This document shows, piece after piece, positions 63,164 to 64,000 of a DNA stretch of 64,000 nt. The first letter of the stretch is position 1; every line of letters starts with the position of its first letter. The DNA is taken from the NCBI RefSeq assembly GCF_004331465.1, contig NZ_SJKB01000015.1:62001-126000 (forward strand). The letters are read 5' to 3'. Made by a program: the position numbers and the translations under genes. This DNA comes from Kribbella pittospori (GTDB taxonomy: Bacteria; Actinomycetota; Actinomycetes; Propionibacteriales; Kribbellaceae). The notes beneath the pieces are model-generated. The model did no database searches, was not told the DNA's origin, and worked only from the letters and a program-made list of their open reading frames with translations.

Positions 63164-64000
63164 TCAGATCAGGTTGAGATCCCAGGCCCGGCGGACGGCG
63201 TCGTTGCGGCTCGACACCGAGAGTTTCCGCAGGATGTTGCGGACGTGCGTCTTCACCGTGTTGACCGAGATGAACAGCTCGGCACTGATCTCGTGGGTGG
63301 TGCGCAGCGTCGAGAGCAACCGCAGTACGTCGAGCTCCCGCTCCGACAGTTCCTCGAAGACCGCTGCCGGGTCGTCGGCCGGATCCGTGTCCGTGGTCTG
63401 GGCCGGGCGCAGCCAGCCGGCCAGCGAGCGCAGCCCGGCATCGTTGCGGATGACCGCCTGCAACCGCTCGGGGGTGTGCGTGAACGGGCGGCGGATCCGC
63501 TCGCCGCGAGCCAGCAGCAGCGCCTTGGCGACCCCGGACCGGCCACTGCGGACATTCCCCCCGAGCCATTCGGCCTGCGCGTGATCCAGGAGTTCCTGCA
63601 CTCGCTGCGATGCGGTCGTCGTCCGGCCGTGGATCACGTCGTTCGCCCCGGCCCGGTCCAGACCGACACCCACCGCCTCGGCGTCGATGTACCCGCGCAG
63701 CCAGCTGTCCGGCGGCTCCGGGTTCCTCAGCGCACACCGAGCACCGACCCAGTCGCCCCGGTCCCGCAACAGCCGCACGCGCAACAGCCAGCACACTGCG
63801 CTCAGCAGGCTGTCGTCCTGCGTCTCGCGGAGCCGGCGAGCGCGGTCGAGGGAATGCTGGGCCTGGGCGAGGTCCTGACGTTCGAGCGCGACCCACGAGT
63901 GCGCCAGATGTGTTGCGGCAGGACGCTCCGCCGCGGCGACGGACTCTCCGGCGAGTCGCTCGGCGGTGTCCGCGAGGGCTTGTCCGCGGGACAGATGCCC
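63164..64000 (-). CDS. MalT-like LuxR-type regulator, C-terminal part
   Basis: The frame stays open to base 64000 (278 codons), so the gene begins outside the window; its ATPase part is not visible. Visible are TPR-like helices (ALADTAERLAGES..., LERQDLAQAQHSLDRARRLRETQDD) and the C-terminal LuxR HTH 'LSERELDVLRLLSTLRTTHEISAELFISVNTVKTHVRNILRKLSVSSRNDAVRRA'. The architecture and HTH are related to the regulator at 53352-55610. It is 34 bp upstream of cydA on the same strand, which suggests co-transcription and control of the oxidase. Confidence 0.9.
   Translation of the reverse strand, partial: GHLSRGQALADTAERLAGESVAAAERPAATHLAHSWVALERQDLAQAQHSLDRARRLRETQDDSLLSAVCWLLRVRLLRDRGDWVGARCALRNPEPPDSWLRGYIDAEAVGVGLDRAGANDVIHGRTTTASQRVQELLDHAQAEWLGGNVRSGRSGVAKALLLARGERIRRPFTHTPERLQAVIRNDAGLRSLAGWLRPAQTTDTDPADDPAAVFEELSERELDVLRLLSTLRTTHEISAELFISVNTVKTHVRNILRKLSVSSRNDAVRRAWDLNLI

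Overview
The window is high-GC actinobacterial chromosome (very GC-rich third codon positions, frequent GTG starts, ATGA/GTGA start-stop overlaps, many TetR, GntR, LuxR, BTAD and STAND regulators). The gene repertoire is most like Kribbella or a close relative in the Propionibacteriales; that placement is my inference and was not checked against a database. There are about fifty credible genes, one intact tRNA, and a set of decayed genes concentrated in one stretch.

Layout. 1-7.7 kb: core genes: the end of an SRPBCC protein, a coupled pair of dynamin-like GTPases (one with a roughly 670-residue acidic low-complexity N-terminus) and a PrsW-type membrane protease. 7.9-20.3 kb: accessory stretch that begins at tRNA-Arg(TCT). 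Intact genes (DHFR-like reductase, DHA2 MFS exporter, SDR, PQ-loop protein, YCII-ECF sigma pair, hydrolase, PRC-barrel stress protein, PhyH dioxygenase) alternate with wreckage: a stopped YCII gene, two non-collinear ATP-dependent DNA ligase fragments, the 3' half of a tRNA-Thr, an SRPBCC tail, frameshifted hsp20/dnaJ/small-protein genes and a nonsense-mutated phosphotransferase. This reads as an old, decaying island.

20.5-44.9 kb: regulators and small-molecule enzymes: a BTAD-AAA regulator with an FAD oxidoreductase, an APH-like kinase, a heterodimeric ABC exporter whose two ATPase domains carry complementary defects, an HxlR regulator, a flavin monooxygenase, a lipoprotein, an XRE-NB-ARC-TPR regulator, a LAL-type LuxR regulator, GNAT acetyltransferases, a methyltransferase and two TetR regulators with visible operators. 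45-47.4 kb: a stand-alone DNA polymerase III beta clamp and an acyltransferase.

48.2-64 kb: an apparent energy and redox module: LysR regulator, NAD-dependent formate dehydrogenase and a 59-residue protein; GntR/FCD regulator, glucose-6-phosphate dehydrogenase and a MalT-like LuxR regulator; then, on the other strand, cytochrome bd oxidase (cydAB) behind a second MalT-like regulator, and a GH15 glycosidase, type II NADH dehydrogenase-like and GMC oxidoreductase operon. A nearly identical 20-nt palindrome precedes both zwf and the GH15 operon, and a 163-bp MITE-like element sits between the convergent LuxR and GMC genes. A plausible joint role is supplying reducing power from formate, glucose 6-phosphate and stored glucan to a high-affinity oxidase under low oxygen or stress. 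This is inference from gene content, not shown.
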